A stretch of DNA of 5,718 nucleotides. It comes from an uncultured Eubacteriales bacterium. GTDB lineage: Bacteria; Bacillota; Clostridia; Lachnospirales; Bianqueaceae. The stretch lies in NCBI GenBank assembly GCA_902782895.1, contig CACZPA010000288.1, positions 1 to 5,718 of the forward strand, in the 5' to 3' direction. The translations under genes were made by a program, and so were the position numbers. This document shows, piece after piece, positions 1-5,708 of this stretch. Numbering within the stretch: position 1 is the stretch's first letter; every line of letters starts with the position of its first letter. Under the pieces are notes generated by a model. The model was given only the letters and a program-made list of their open reading frames with translations, was not told the DNA's origin and ran no database searches.

Positions 1-579
1 AAGCCGGAGCCGTATTTCGACACCTGTTACATCGACTGTGATCTGGGAGGCGGCCTGCATCACAAGGCTTACCTTTCCATCGCGGGCAATACCGAGCACA
101 TGCTGCAGATCGAGATCCGCTTTGAGAATGCCGTAGCCACCCTCTTCAGCAGTGCTGTCGACGATGGTCAGCATCTTCAGGTATGCATGAATGACGGGAC
201 CGTGATTGACTACGACGAGCTTTGCGGTTCGGACGGCAACGTGACCGAGAACAAGTTCCGCCAGGTGCTCGCCGCCCTCCGCAATCCCGAAGTGACGGTA
301 ACCTGCCAGGCCGCCACCACGCTTCCATTCGCGACCATCTGCAATTCGCTGTTTGCCTGTGTCCCGGTACACCCGGTGCCTGCGGAATACCTTTATGAGC
401 AGAAAGAAAGCCCTCGCGACGGTCTGTTTATCAGAAACCTGTACGAGGACTTCCGAGCCTGTTATCTCGACGGCTCATCGCCTTATGAAAAGGGCCTTCC
501 CTGGGCTGTACCCGACACTGCATATACTCTATTGACTCCACACGACTATAAACTGGCTTTAGAGGAGAAATTCCGATGA
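1..579 (+). CDS. Gfo/Idh/MocA-like oxidoreductase, C-terminal part (5' truncated by the window edge)
   Basis: The reading frame is open from base 1 to the TGA at 577-579, giving 192 residues with no start visible, so the gene begins outside the window. The N-terminal Rossmann NAD(P)-binding half is absent. What remains resembles the C-terminal substrate-binding/beta-sheet half of Gfo/Idh/MocA dehydrogenases. A segment about residues 34-57 reads like the usual 'bias by an aromatic or acidic residue plus small-residue' strand (ending ATLFSSAVDDG). Near the end, an NLYEDFRACYLDG helix and SSPYEKGLPWA (about 159-169) match the tail often seen in sugar/glycoside-acting members, where a 'F/Y-SE-G-PWA' motif follows a helix. 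The family oxidises or epimerises sugars, polyols or glycosides using a nicotinamide cofactor in the cytoplasm. Its stop overlaps the start of the next oxidoreductase, so the two are probably co-translated. The assignment rests on fold-level resemblance only; the substrate is unknown. Confidence 0.72.
   Translation, partial: KPEPYFDTCYIDCDLGGGLHHKAYLSIAGNTEHMLQIEIRFENAVATLFSSAVDDGQHLQVCMNDGTVIDYDELCGSDGNVTENKFRQVLAALRNPEVTVTCQAATTLPFATICNSLFACVPVHPVPAEYLYEQKESPRDGLFIRNLYEDFRACYLDGSSPYEKGLPWAVPDTAYTLLTPHDYKLALEEKFR
561..567 (+). promoter_or_regulatory. Ribosome binding site for the second oxidoreductase
   Basis: AGAGGAG lies inside the 3' end of the preceding gene, 8 bases before the ATG at 576. 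It supports that start over any internal one and fits independent initiation in addition to coupling through the ATGA overlap. Confidence 0.75.
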
Positions 580-1556
580 AAATCGTATTCGCCGGCGGCA
601 GCGGTCATTCCGACCGTGTCATCAGTACCTACAAAACCATCCCGGGTGCGGAAGCCACTGCCTTCTGCCGTACGGGCCGTCTGGAAAACCCAAAGGTGAG
701 CACCAGTATCCCCGGAATCAAGGAGTACGCGGACGCGATCGAAATGATGGTCGCGGAAAAGCCCGACATCCTCGTATCCGACGGTTTTTTCAACACGCAT
801 GCCCCGATCGCGGCCGAGGCGCTCAGGCGAGGCATCGCTGTCATCAGCGACAAACCCGCCGCGACCACATTCGCGGATTACCAGATGCTTGCCGGGTGCG
901 TCCACAAGCCCGGCGCCCCGCTCTACTGGGGTTTCCTCACCTCCCGCTATCAGGACTGTTTTTACACAGTCAAAAAGCTCGTGGAGGAAGGCGCCGTCGG
1001 AACGGTGCGCATGCTGAACAGCCAGAAAAGCTACACGCTGGGCAACCGGCATGAGTTTTACAGGCATGCCGAAACATACGGAGGCACGATCCCGTGGATA
1101 TCCATCCATGCGATCGACTGGATGGCCTGGGTGTCCGGTCTGAAATACACTTCGGCCTACAGTGTCCAGTCCTCCGCCTATAACCGCGGGCACGGTGATC
1201 TGGAGATGACCGCGATCAGCGTATTTGAGATGGAGAACGGCTGCACGGCCAGTGTCCATTCCGACTATTACCGGCCGGACGGCTCGAAGATACACGGCGA
1301 CGACCGTCTGCGTGTCACGGGCACCGACGGCATACTGGAAGTACGCGGCAGTCAGGTCTATCTGTTGAACGCGGAAAACGACGGTGAAAAGCCGCTTCCG
1401 CTTCTGTCGCCTCCGCGGCCGCTCTTCCCGGATTTCGTTCATGCCCTGCAGGGCAGGACGGGCAGTCTGATCACTCCCGAAGATACTCTCTATGCCACTT
1501 ATGTGGCGCTGAAGGCCCGGGAATCCGCCGAAACACACGAAAAGGTCCTTCTATAA
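576..1556 (+). CDS. Gfo/Idh/MocA family NAD(P)-dependent oxidoreductase
   Basis: This is a 326-residue protein, slightly short but within the usual 320-400 range of Gfo/Idh/MocA dehydrogenases. The N-terminus MKIVFAGGSGHS forms the first Rossmann strand and a glycine-rich dinucleotide loop (G7, G8, G10). SDKPAATT at about 91-98 is the family's E/D-K-P motif, whose lysine contacts cofactor and substrate. The GGTIPWISIHAIDW stretch (about 169-182) holds the conserved GG and the H178-x-x-D181 catalytic/substrate-binding pair. These features show an intact soluble enzyme that probably oxidises, reduces or epimerises a sugar, cyclitol or glycoside. The start at 576 is chosen because it has a good ribosome binding site and overlaps the previous stop as ATGA. 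It is the last gene of its operon, followed by a hairpin terminator. The substrate cannot be deduced, and a role in 3-keto-sugar chemistry is only a hypothesis. Confidence 0.92.
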   Translation: MKIVFAGGSGHSDRVISTYKTIPGAEATAFCRTGRLENPKVSTSIPGIKEYADAIEMMVAEKPDILVSDGFFNTHAPIAAEALRRGIAVISDKPAATTFADYQMLAGCVHKPGAPLYWGFLTSRYQDCFYTVKKLVEEGAVGTVRMLNSQKSYTLGNRHEFYRHAETYGGTIPWISIHAIDWMAWVSGLKYTSAYSVQSSAYNRGHGDLEMTAISVFEMENGCTASVHSDYYRPDGSKIHGDDRLRVTGTDGILEVRGSQVYLLNAENDGEKPLPLLSPPRPLFPDFVHALQGRTGSLITPEDTLYATYVALKARESAETHEKVLL

Positions 1557-1565
1557 CCCATTTCG

Positions 1566-1604
1566 CGCAGAGTCAGGGTTCACAGCGCCCGGGCACGCAG
1601 AGTC
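1566..1604. repeat. Nine-base direct repeat, CGCAGAGTC, 30 bp apart
   Basis: CGCAGAGTC occurs at 1566-1574 and again at 1596-1604, between the stop of the oxidoreductase and the terminator hairpin. The copies are exact, but short and only two. They may be chance or a remnant of local duplication; no function is evident. Confidence 0.35.
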
Positions 1605-1620
1605 CGTCGCGGGAATTCGC

Positions 1621-1688
1621 AAAAAAACAAGGTCCAGGCAGGAGCACCCTCCATAAAGGCGGTGCCCACTCTGGACCTTTTTGTTTGA
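1621..1688. terminator. Bidirectional intrinsic terminator between convergent genes
   Basis: GGTCCAG (1631-1637) pairs perfectly with CTGGACC (1671-1677). A second stem, GCACC (1644-1648) with GGTGC (1661-1665), stacks inside it, with a loop of about 12 bases. The hairpin is followed by TTTTTGTTT on the + strand. On the left it is preceded by AAAAAAACAA, which reads as TTGTTTTTTT on the - strand. The structure can therefore end transcripts from the oxidoreductase gene (stop at 1556) and from the opposing isomerase gene (stop at 1699). A two-tier stem with U-tracts on both sides is typical for convergent gene pairs in Bacillota. Confidence 0.88.
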
Positions 1689-1698
1689 CAATCAGATC

Positions 1699-2616
1699 TT
1701 ACAGGAACTGCTCGACGTACTTTTTACTGTCTGTCAGGCTGGCAAGAATGCGCTCGCGCGACTCTTCATAATCCCGATCCTCGACCTCGATGCAGACATT
1801 GCCTTCATAGCCGGTTTCCTTCAGCCCGGCGATGAATTTGCCCCAGTCGATATCGCCGCGTCCCGGGATCTTCGGCGCCATGAAGTCCAGCGGATACGCC
1901 ATCACGCCGACCTCGGCGAGCTTTTCCGGATACAGCTTGATGTCCTTGAAATGCACCTGGAACAGCTTGTCCTTAAAATCCGTCAGAGGCTTCATATAAT
2001 CCATCATCTGCCATACAAAATGGGACGGATCATAGTTCAGTCCGAAATTCGCGTCCGGCATCATCTCGAAGATCTTGCGCCAGATCACGGGCGTCGTCAT
2101 GATATTCTGTCCGCCCGGCCACTGATCCGGTCCGAACAGCATGGGACAGTTCTCGATGCCGATCCTGACTCCGTGCTCCGCTGCAAACTGCAGTACCGGC
2201 GGCCAATATGCCTTTACAAGCTCCAGATTGTCCTCAACACTCTTTGTCTGATCGCGTCCGACAAAAGTCGTCACCATCCCCACGCCGAGCTTTTCGCTTG
2301 CGAGGATCACGGCCTTCAGATGCGCCAGCACTGCCGCGCTCTTCTCCGGGTCCGGATCCAGCGGGTTCGGATAATAGGCCAGCGAATTGATCTCAATGTC
2401 TCTCTCCGCCGCGTAATCCAGAATATGCTTTGCATACGCATCGTCTTCCAGCACTCTCTCGCAGTCGATATGAGAAACGCCCGCGTAGCGGCGCTCTGCC
2501 TTGCCCTGCGGCCAGCAGGCGACCTCCAGGCAGCGGAACCCAATACCATGCGCGATATCGATCACTTCTTCATAATTCCATCCGTCCAGAATCGATGTAA
2601 TAAATCCAAGCTTCAT
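1699..2616 (-). CDS. Sugar phosphate isomerase/epimerase, xylose isomerase-like TIM barrel
   Basis: The protein has 305 residues from the chosen start and looks like a complete member of the AP endonuclease 2/xylose isomerase-like TIM-barrel superfamily. It begins MKLGFITSIL, the usual first barrel strand. Candidate metal ligands lie on successive strands: E155 in GIENCPM, D196 and H199 in NYDPSHF, H222 in QVHFKD, and E277 in CIEVED. PGRGDIDW (about 251-258) is the loop typical of the family. Such enzymes use a divalent metal to isomerise or epimerise ketoses, keto-sugars or inositol derivatives in the cytoplasm. A longer frame continues to an ATG at 2664, but the ATG at 2616 has a strong ribosome binding site (GGAAAGG) and begins exactly where the conserved fold starts, so the extra 16 residues are probably untranslated leader. 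The gene has its own promoter and converges on the oxidoreductase operon, which suggests a related carbohydrate role. The exact substrate is unknown. Confidence 0.93.
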   Translation of the reverse strand: MKLGFITSILDGWNYEEVIDIAHGIGFRCLEVACWPQGKAERRYAGVSHIDCERVLEDDAYAKHILDYAAERDIEINSLAYYPNPLDPDPEKSAAVLAHLKAVILASEKLGVGMVTTFVGRDQTKSVEDNLELVKAYWPPVLQFAAEHGVRIGIENCPMLFGPDQWPGGQNIMTTPVIWRKIFEMMPDANFGLNYDPSHFVWQMMDYMKPLTDFKDKLFQVHFKDIKLYPEKLAEVGVMAYPLDFMAPKIPGRGDIDWGKFIAGLKETGYEGNVCIEVEDRDYEESRERILASLTDSKKYVEQFL

Positions 2617-2622
2617 TTTTGT

Positions 2623-2629
2623 CCTTTCC
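2623..2629 (-). promoter_or_regulatory. Ribosome binding site that sets the isomerase start
   Basis: On the - strand this reads GGAAAGG, followed by ACAAAA and then the ATG at 2616-2614. Spacing is about six bases. It supports 2616 rather than 2664 as the true start; no comparable site was picked out for 2664. Confidence 0.8.
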
Positions 2630-2647
2630 GGGAGAACCGCCAGAGCT

Positions 2648-2670
2648 ACGCTGTTCCCCAACACGCTGTT
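2648..2670. repeat. Two direct copies of ACGCTGTT in the isomerase leader, possible operator
   Basis: ACGCTGTT occurs at 2648-2655 and 2663-2670, a period of 15 bases. The second copy is part of a symmetric AACA-CGC-TGTT element (2660-2670). The pair lies immediately downstream of the -10 box, overlapping the expected transcription start and first part of the leader, where a repressor site would be effective. No regulator gene is in the window and the elements are short, so an operator function is inference. Confidence 0.35.
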
Positions 2671-2681
2671 TTCTGAACATT

Positions 2682-2710
2682 ATTATAATCTGCGGAAACC
2701 GCGTTGTCAA
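2682..2710 (-). promoter_or_regulatory. Consensus sigma-A/sigma-70 promoter for the isomerase gene
   Basis: On the - strand the -35 box is TTGACA (2710-2705) and the -10 box is TATAAT (2687-2682), separated by exactly 17 bases. Both hexamers match the consensus perfectly. The predicted transcription start is near 2675, giving a leader of about 60 bases before the ATG at 2616. The spacer contains a small symmetric element, GCGG-AAA-CCGC (2692-2702), that could be a regulator contact. The promoter lies just downstream of the azlD stop, so the isomerase can be expressed separately from the upstream transport operon. Confidence 0.9.
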
Positions 2711-2752
2711 GATTCTTTCTCAGAACCGAAATCCGCCTCGGGCAGTGATGCC

Positions 2753-3052
2753 TCACATCGCAACCAATACCGCGAGGACCGCGACAATCGCGACCAGCAG
2801 CAGATTAGGAAAGAAGAAAGAAAGTAGAATCGCCGTACCTGTTCCGATCGCGGCTGCCAGTACATTTCCGGTACAGGTAAAGACTGCCGGAAAAATCATG
2901 GCCGACAGTACGCCGTAAGGCAGATAATACAGAAGCGACAGCAGGAAACGGCTCTGCAGGCGGCGCCTGACCAACGCGATCGGAAGCGCTCGGATCAGAT
3001 ACGTCACTGCGCTCATCACGAGGATCCCGACGAGCATATACCCTGTATCCAT
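2753..3052 (-). CDS. azlD: AzlD family protein, small subunit of a branched-chain amino acid exporter
   Basis: This is a 99-residue, very hydrophobic protein, the normal size for AzlD (about 100-110 residues). It shows three to four likely membrane segments, about 5-20, 36-56, 62-80 and 83-98. The signature TYLIRALPIALVRRR (17-31) followed by LLYYLPYGVLSAMIFP (40-55) matches the conserved 'T-x-x-x-R-x-x-P' and 'Y-x-P-x-x-V-L-x-A' regions of the family. AzlD works with AzlC in the inner membrane to export branched-chain amino acids and some analogues such as azaleucine. The frame is open further upstream to 3169, but the ATG at 3052 is chosen because it has an AAAGGAGG site seven bases away, overlaps the azlC stop by one base (TGATG) and begins at the conserved region. 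It is the last gene of the cluster. Confidence 0.93.
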   Translation of the reverse strand: MDTGYMLVGILVMSAVTYLIRALPIALVRRRLQSRFLLSLLYYLPYGVLSAMIFPAVFTCTGNVLAAAIGTGTAILLSFFFPNLLLVAIVAVLAVLVAM

Positions 3053-3756
3053 CAGGCGTCCTCCTTTCTGGGAAAGAGAAGCGCTCCAACGGCTGATGCC
3101 GCGACTCCGGCGATAATAATGATCCAGCCGCTGCCCAGATGTACCATCGGCAGAAATGTCAGCAAACACGAAAGGCCGGCCGCGAGAAGCACGACAAGAA
3201 GTATGGCCGCGCTCTTACGCGCGCCGGGCACGATGATCGCGATATACATGGCATAAATCGCGATATTCATCGCGGCGATCAACGACCCGGTGAAGAAGTT
3301 CCCGGCTGCCTCTCCGATAATCGTCCCGCCCGTCCAACCGATGACCGGCAGCAGGATCAGTCCCATCATATAAGGAAAAGACAGCGGCCTGGTCTGTGTC
3401 GAAGCCACGGCAAATACTTCGTCCGTATTGCCGAAAGCGATCAGCAGACGTTTCCACATCGGCATGTCTTCCGGCAGCTTCTGCGTCAGCGACAGGCTCA
3501 TCAGCATATACCGGGCATTGATTACGGCAACGGCGAGAATCATTTCGATCAGTCCGCCGCCGATCGCGAGCAGATTGATTCCGACAAGGCTGCCGGTCCC
3601 GGTCATCGATATCATTGAAAACAGCGCCGCTCCCCATAGCGGCATGCCTTTGCTGGCTGCCGTGATACCGAGCGCGATGCTCACGGAAAGATATCCGAGT
3701 CCGATCGGGAGTCCGTCCCGGACGCCCCTTTGAAATGACAATTGTGAAGACATCAT
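3052..3756 (-). CDS. azlC: AzlC family permease, large subunit of a branched-chain amino acid exporter
   Basis: From the chosen start this is a 234-residue integral membrane protein, the usual AzlC length. It opens with FQRGVRDGLPIGLGYLSVSIALGI (about 8-31), the family's 'G-x-x-x-x-x-P-x-x-x-G-Y' entry to the first helix. It carries INARYMLMSLSL (79-90) and FGNTDEVFAV (108-117), the conserved N-x-R-Y and T-D-E motifs. Further helices lie at about 129-150, 154-178, 182-204 and 209-228. With AzlD it forms an amino acid exporter. Three starts are possible: 3777 (seven extra residues, 25-base overlap with the MATE gene), 3756 (ATGA overlap with the MATE stop) and 3753. None has a strong ribosome binding site; 3756 is preferred because the ATGA junction favours translational coupling and brings the N-terminus close to the family norm. 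No Lrp/AsnC-type azlB regulator, as found with azlCD in Bacillus subtilis, is in the window. Confidence 0.92.
   Translation of the reverse strand: MMSSQLSFQRGVRDGLPIGLGYLSVSIALGITAASKGMPLWGAALFSMISMTGTGSLVGINLLAIGGGLIEMILAVAVINARYMLMSLSLTQKLPEDMPMWKRLLIAFGNTDEVFAVASTQTRPLSFPYMMGLILLPVIGWTGGTIIGEAAGNFFTGSLIAAMNIAIYAMYIAIIVPGARKSAAILLVVLLAAGLSCLLTFLPMVHLGSGWIIIIAGVAASAVGALLFPRKEDA
3060..3067 (-). promoter_or_regulatory. Ribosome binding site for azlD within the end of azlC
   Basis: AAAGGAGG on the - strand is close to a full anti-16S match and sits seven bases before the ATG at 3052. It fixes the azlD start and lies inside the last codons of azlC, so the two subunits are translated from overlapping sequence. 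Confidence 0.85.
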
Positions 3757-5138
3757 ACAAGTGCTTTCGTTTTCCATTTACCGGAGCGCCAGCGCAGAAC
3801 GTTCATCATTCCGCGGATCGCCTCGTCCATTGCGAAAGAGATCCAGCAGCCCGTCAGGCCCATCCCCAGTTTTATACCGAACAGCCAGGCAAACGGGATC
3901 GCGATTCCCCAGCTGCAGATAATGCTGTTAAACATGGTAAACCGGGCGTCCCCGGCTGCGCTCAGCGCGCTTTCCATCACGTGGTTCATACCGCGTCCGA
4001 TCTCCACGACAATGTCGATAATCATGACGACGGCTGCAAGCCCGATAATCACCGAATCCTGCGTAAACATCCGCAGGAGCGGGAATCTCAGAAGCGCGAT
4101 GCTTCCGGCGAAAAGAATATTCAGCGAAATCGTTATAATCAGATTGCGGTACGTCATCCTGCTGGCAAGATCCGTGTTCTTCTGCCCGACAAGCCTTGCC
4201 GTCAGCAGTCCGTTGCCCTGCCCCAGCGCCATTCCGAGCAGATAGGAATAGACCACGATATTCTCGACATAGATTTTGGCCGAGATCGCGGCCGCACCGA
4301 GTACCGCGAGAATCGACGTGGAGACAAGCTGCGAGAATGTATAGGAAAACGCCTGTATTCCGCTCGGAACGCCAATTCTAAGGATATCCTTTGTAATCTT
4401 GAGAGAATAGATCCCTTTCCCGCGGAAACGGATCCCGATCCGCAGTCTGCACAGCAGGAATACCATAACCAGGCAGGAAACCGCTTCGCTCGCGACGCGC
4501 ACAACCGCAACACCGGATACGCTGTACAAAGGTGTCTCGAACGGCCGAATAATGACGAGATAGCTTCCGATCGCGTTCAGGACATTCATCATGAGGGAAA
4601 CGATAACAGGATACAGGGTATTGCCGTATGCACGCGACACAGCCATCATCGTGGTCATGAGCGCCTCAAAGATCGACAATCCCGCGGCGATCCGCAGATA
4701 GGTCACGGCTTCCGGCAGCAACGCGTCCTCAAGCTGCAGCAGCTTCAGTATCGGAACCGCGAAAACAGCCGCCGTGCCGCCCAGAACGATCGCCAGAAGG
4801 GAAGAAAGAACGATTCCGATCGCAGCGGCTTTGCGGCCGACATCCCTGTTGCCCGCGCCGAGATTCTGATTGATGACTACCGTCACGCCGGAACCGATAA
4901 TCCAGTAGAACATGGTAACAGCGGTCACAACCTGTGTCGCGACTCCGACGGAAGCGACGGAATTATCCGAAAAGCGTCCCAGGATGTATACGCTGACCGT
5001 GTTCATCAGATTCCGCAGAATCTCCTGCACAATCAGCGGAAAGGTCAGCCTCATATAGCTCAGATTGCCGTCAGGTGTCCGGACATAATTGTACTCGTTC
5101 GATCTGTCAAAAATGTTAAAATCCCTCAAGCGGAACAT
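3753..5138 (-). CDS. MATE family efflux transporter
   Basis: The 461-residue protein has about twelve predicted membrane segments in two similar halves, the standard length and layout of MATE antiporters, which expel drugs, metabolites or cationic compounds using a Na+ or H+ gradient. Conserved points are visible: INQNLGAGNRDVGRKAA (89-105) after the second helix, the equivalent ALGQGNGLLTARLVGQKN (304-321) in the second half, and ALSAAGDARFTMFNSI (391-406) before a W-x-x-x-x-P-x-x-x-x-x-G helix. The start at 5138 has GGGGAG 11 bases upstream, a slightly long spacing. It lies 29 bp after the kinase-like gene, and its end overlaps azlC, so it is central in the four-gene cluster. It resembles the NorM/DinF-like bacterial branches, but subfamily and substrate cannot be fixed by eye. 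No truncation or frameshift is seen. Confidence 0.94.
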   Translation of the reverse strand: MFRLRDFNIFDRSNEYNYVRTPDGNLSYMRLTFPLIVQEILRNLMNTVSVYILGRFSDNSVASVGVATQVVTAVTMFYWIIGSGVTVVINQNLGAGNRDVGRKAAAIGIVLSSLLAIVLGGTAAVFAVPILKLLQLEDALLPEAVTYLRIAAGLSIFEALMTTMMAVSRAYGNTLYPVIVSLMMNVLNAIGSYLVIIRPFETPLYSVSGVAVVRVASEAVSCLVMVFLLCRLRIGIRFRGKGIYSLKITKDILRIGVPSGIQAFSYTFSQLVSTSILAVLGAAAISAKIYVENIVVYSYLLGMALGQGNGLLTARLVGQKNTDLASRMTYRNLIITISLNILFAGSIALLRFPLLRMFTQDSVIIGLAAVVMIIDIVVEIGRGMNHVMESALSAAGDARFTMFNSIICSWGIAIPFAWLFGIKLGMGLTGCWISFAMDEAIRGMMNVLRWRSGKWKTKALV

Positions 5139-5167
5139 TATTGTTACTTCTCCCCTTGTTGTTTATT

Positions 5168-5695
5168 TCAGGACTTGCCTGCGAATTCTTTCTCCCAGTC
5201 ATGGCTTCGGATCGCCCGTATGGTACGCAGGCGCAGTGTTTTTTCGGGATACTGCTTCTCCATTATCGCGAATCTTGCCGGAGCAGTCTTGCGGGAATCG
5301 ATCAAAACCCATTTTGCGAAGGCATAATCCAGCTTTTCCGGGCAGCCCTCTGCCATGCTGGGCCTGGTCGAGCCACGGTATTGAAAATACCTCTTGACAA
5401 TACTCATGAAGCAAGCAAAACGATTCGGCGTCAACAGAATAATCTTGTCAGCCTCCTCCAGGCGGCGTTCCAACAGCTTGCTCTTGTAATTGCCGTCAAT
5501 GACCCAGCCCTTATCTGCATTCTCATCCATAAAACGGCGAAGATCTTCCCGTATATCCTCGCTGCTCCTTTCGACCCAGCCACTTGTAAAATTCAGACTG
5601 TCCAGGTGCAGAACAGGAACTCCGAACATCTTACCGAGTCTGTCTGCCAGTGTTGATTTGCCGGCACCGCTGTAACCCTGAATCGTTATTTTCAT
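5168..5695 (-). CDS. P-loop nucleoside/nucleotide kinase-like protein (FlaR/'DNA topology modulation' type)
   Basis: This is a 175-residue soluble protein starting MKITIQG, with a textbook Walker A loop, GYSGAGKST (7-15, lysine 13), directly after the first strand. VLHLDSLNF (28-36) matches the 'x-L-D' segment of adenylate-kinase-like folds, and GWVIDGNYKS (63-72) matches the 'W-I-x-x-G-N-Y' region of the group annotated as FlaR or topology modulation protein. ADKIILLTPNRFACFMSIVKR (82-102) fits the Walker B-like strand and following lid helix, and CPEKLDYAFAKWV (118-130) is also typical of the group. The family's physiological role is poorly defined; a small-molecule kinase is the likeliest reading, and the topology name is historical. 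The ATG at 5695 is preceded by GGAGG (5704-5708) at eight bases, which supports it. It is the first visible gene of the cluster and lies 29 bp ahead of the MATE gene. Confidence 0.88.
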   Translation of the reverse strand: MKITIQGYSGAGKSTLADRLGKMFGVPVLHLDSLNFTSGWVERSSEDIREDLRRFMDENADKGWVIDGNYKSKLLERRLEEADKIILLTPNRFACFMSIVKRYFQYRGSTRPSMAEGCPEKLDYAFAKWVLIDSRKTAPARFAIMEKQYPEKTLRLRTIRAIRSHDWEKEFAGKS

Positions 5696-5703
5696 GATCC
5701 CGT

Positions 5704-5708
5704 CCTCC
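5704..5708 (-). promoter_or_regulatory. Ribosome binding site of the kinase-like gene
   Basis: GGAGG on the - strand, eight bases before the ATG at 5695. Only 23 bases of upstream sequence are present, and no promoter can be seen in them, so the start of the transcript lies outside the window. Confidence 0.75.

Noticed and set aside
546..1538. A 330-codon open frame on the - strand opposite the second oxidoreductase
   Set aside because: The opposite strand encodes a complete Gfo/Idh/MocA protein with all key motifs. The antisense product shows no recognisable fold and is a codon-bias shadow.
1631..1677. A T-box-like string (GTGGGCACCGCC on the - strand) within the intergenic hairpin
   Set aside because: A T-box leader must precede a gene on the same strand. 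Here both flanking genes converge on the element, and the sequence is fully explained as a terminator.
2617..2664. N-terminal extension of the isomerase to the ATG at 2664
   Set aside because: It would start only about 11 bases after the predicted transcription start. The family fold begins at the ATG at 2616, which has a good ribosome binding site.
1681..2676. A 331-codon open frame on the + strand opposite the isomerase
   Set aside because: The isomerase has metal-ligand motifs, a promoter and a ribosome binding site. The + strand frame begins within the terminator's T-tract region and has no family features.
3053..3169. N-terminal extension of azlD to the ATG at 3169
   Set aside because: It would overlap azlC by over 100 bases and add a polar 39-residue segment not found in AzlD proteins. 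The start at 3052 has an excellent ribosome binding site.
3735..5327. A 530-codon open frame on the + strand opposite the MATE gene and part of the kinase-like gene
   Set aside because: It is antisense to clear, family-matching genes. Its product is rich in R, H, Q, D and N with no domain pattern, as expected from the complement of hydrophobic GC-biased codons. No ribosome binding site or promoter supports it.
2753..5695. Possible mobile or defence island around the MATE/AzlCD cluster
   Set aside because: No transposase, integrase, inverted terminal repeats, tRNA attachment site or visible change in base composition was seen; the genes look like core or ordinary accessory transport functions.
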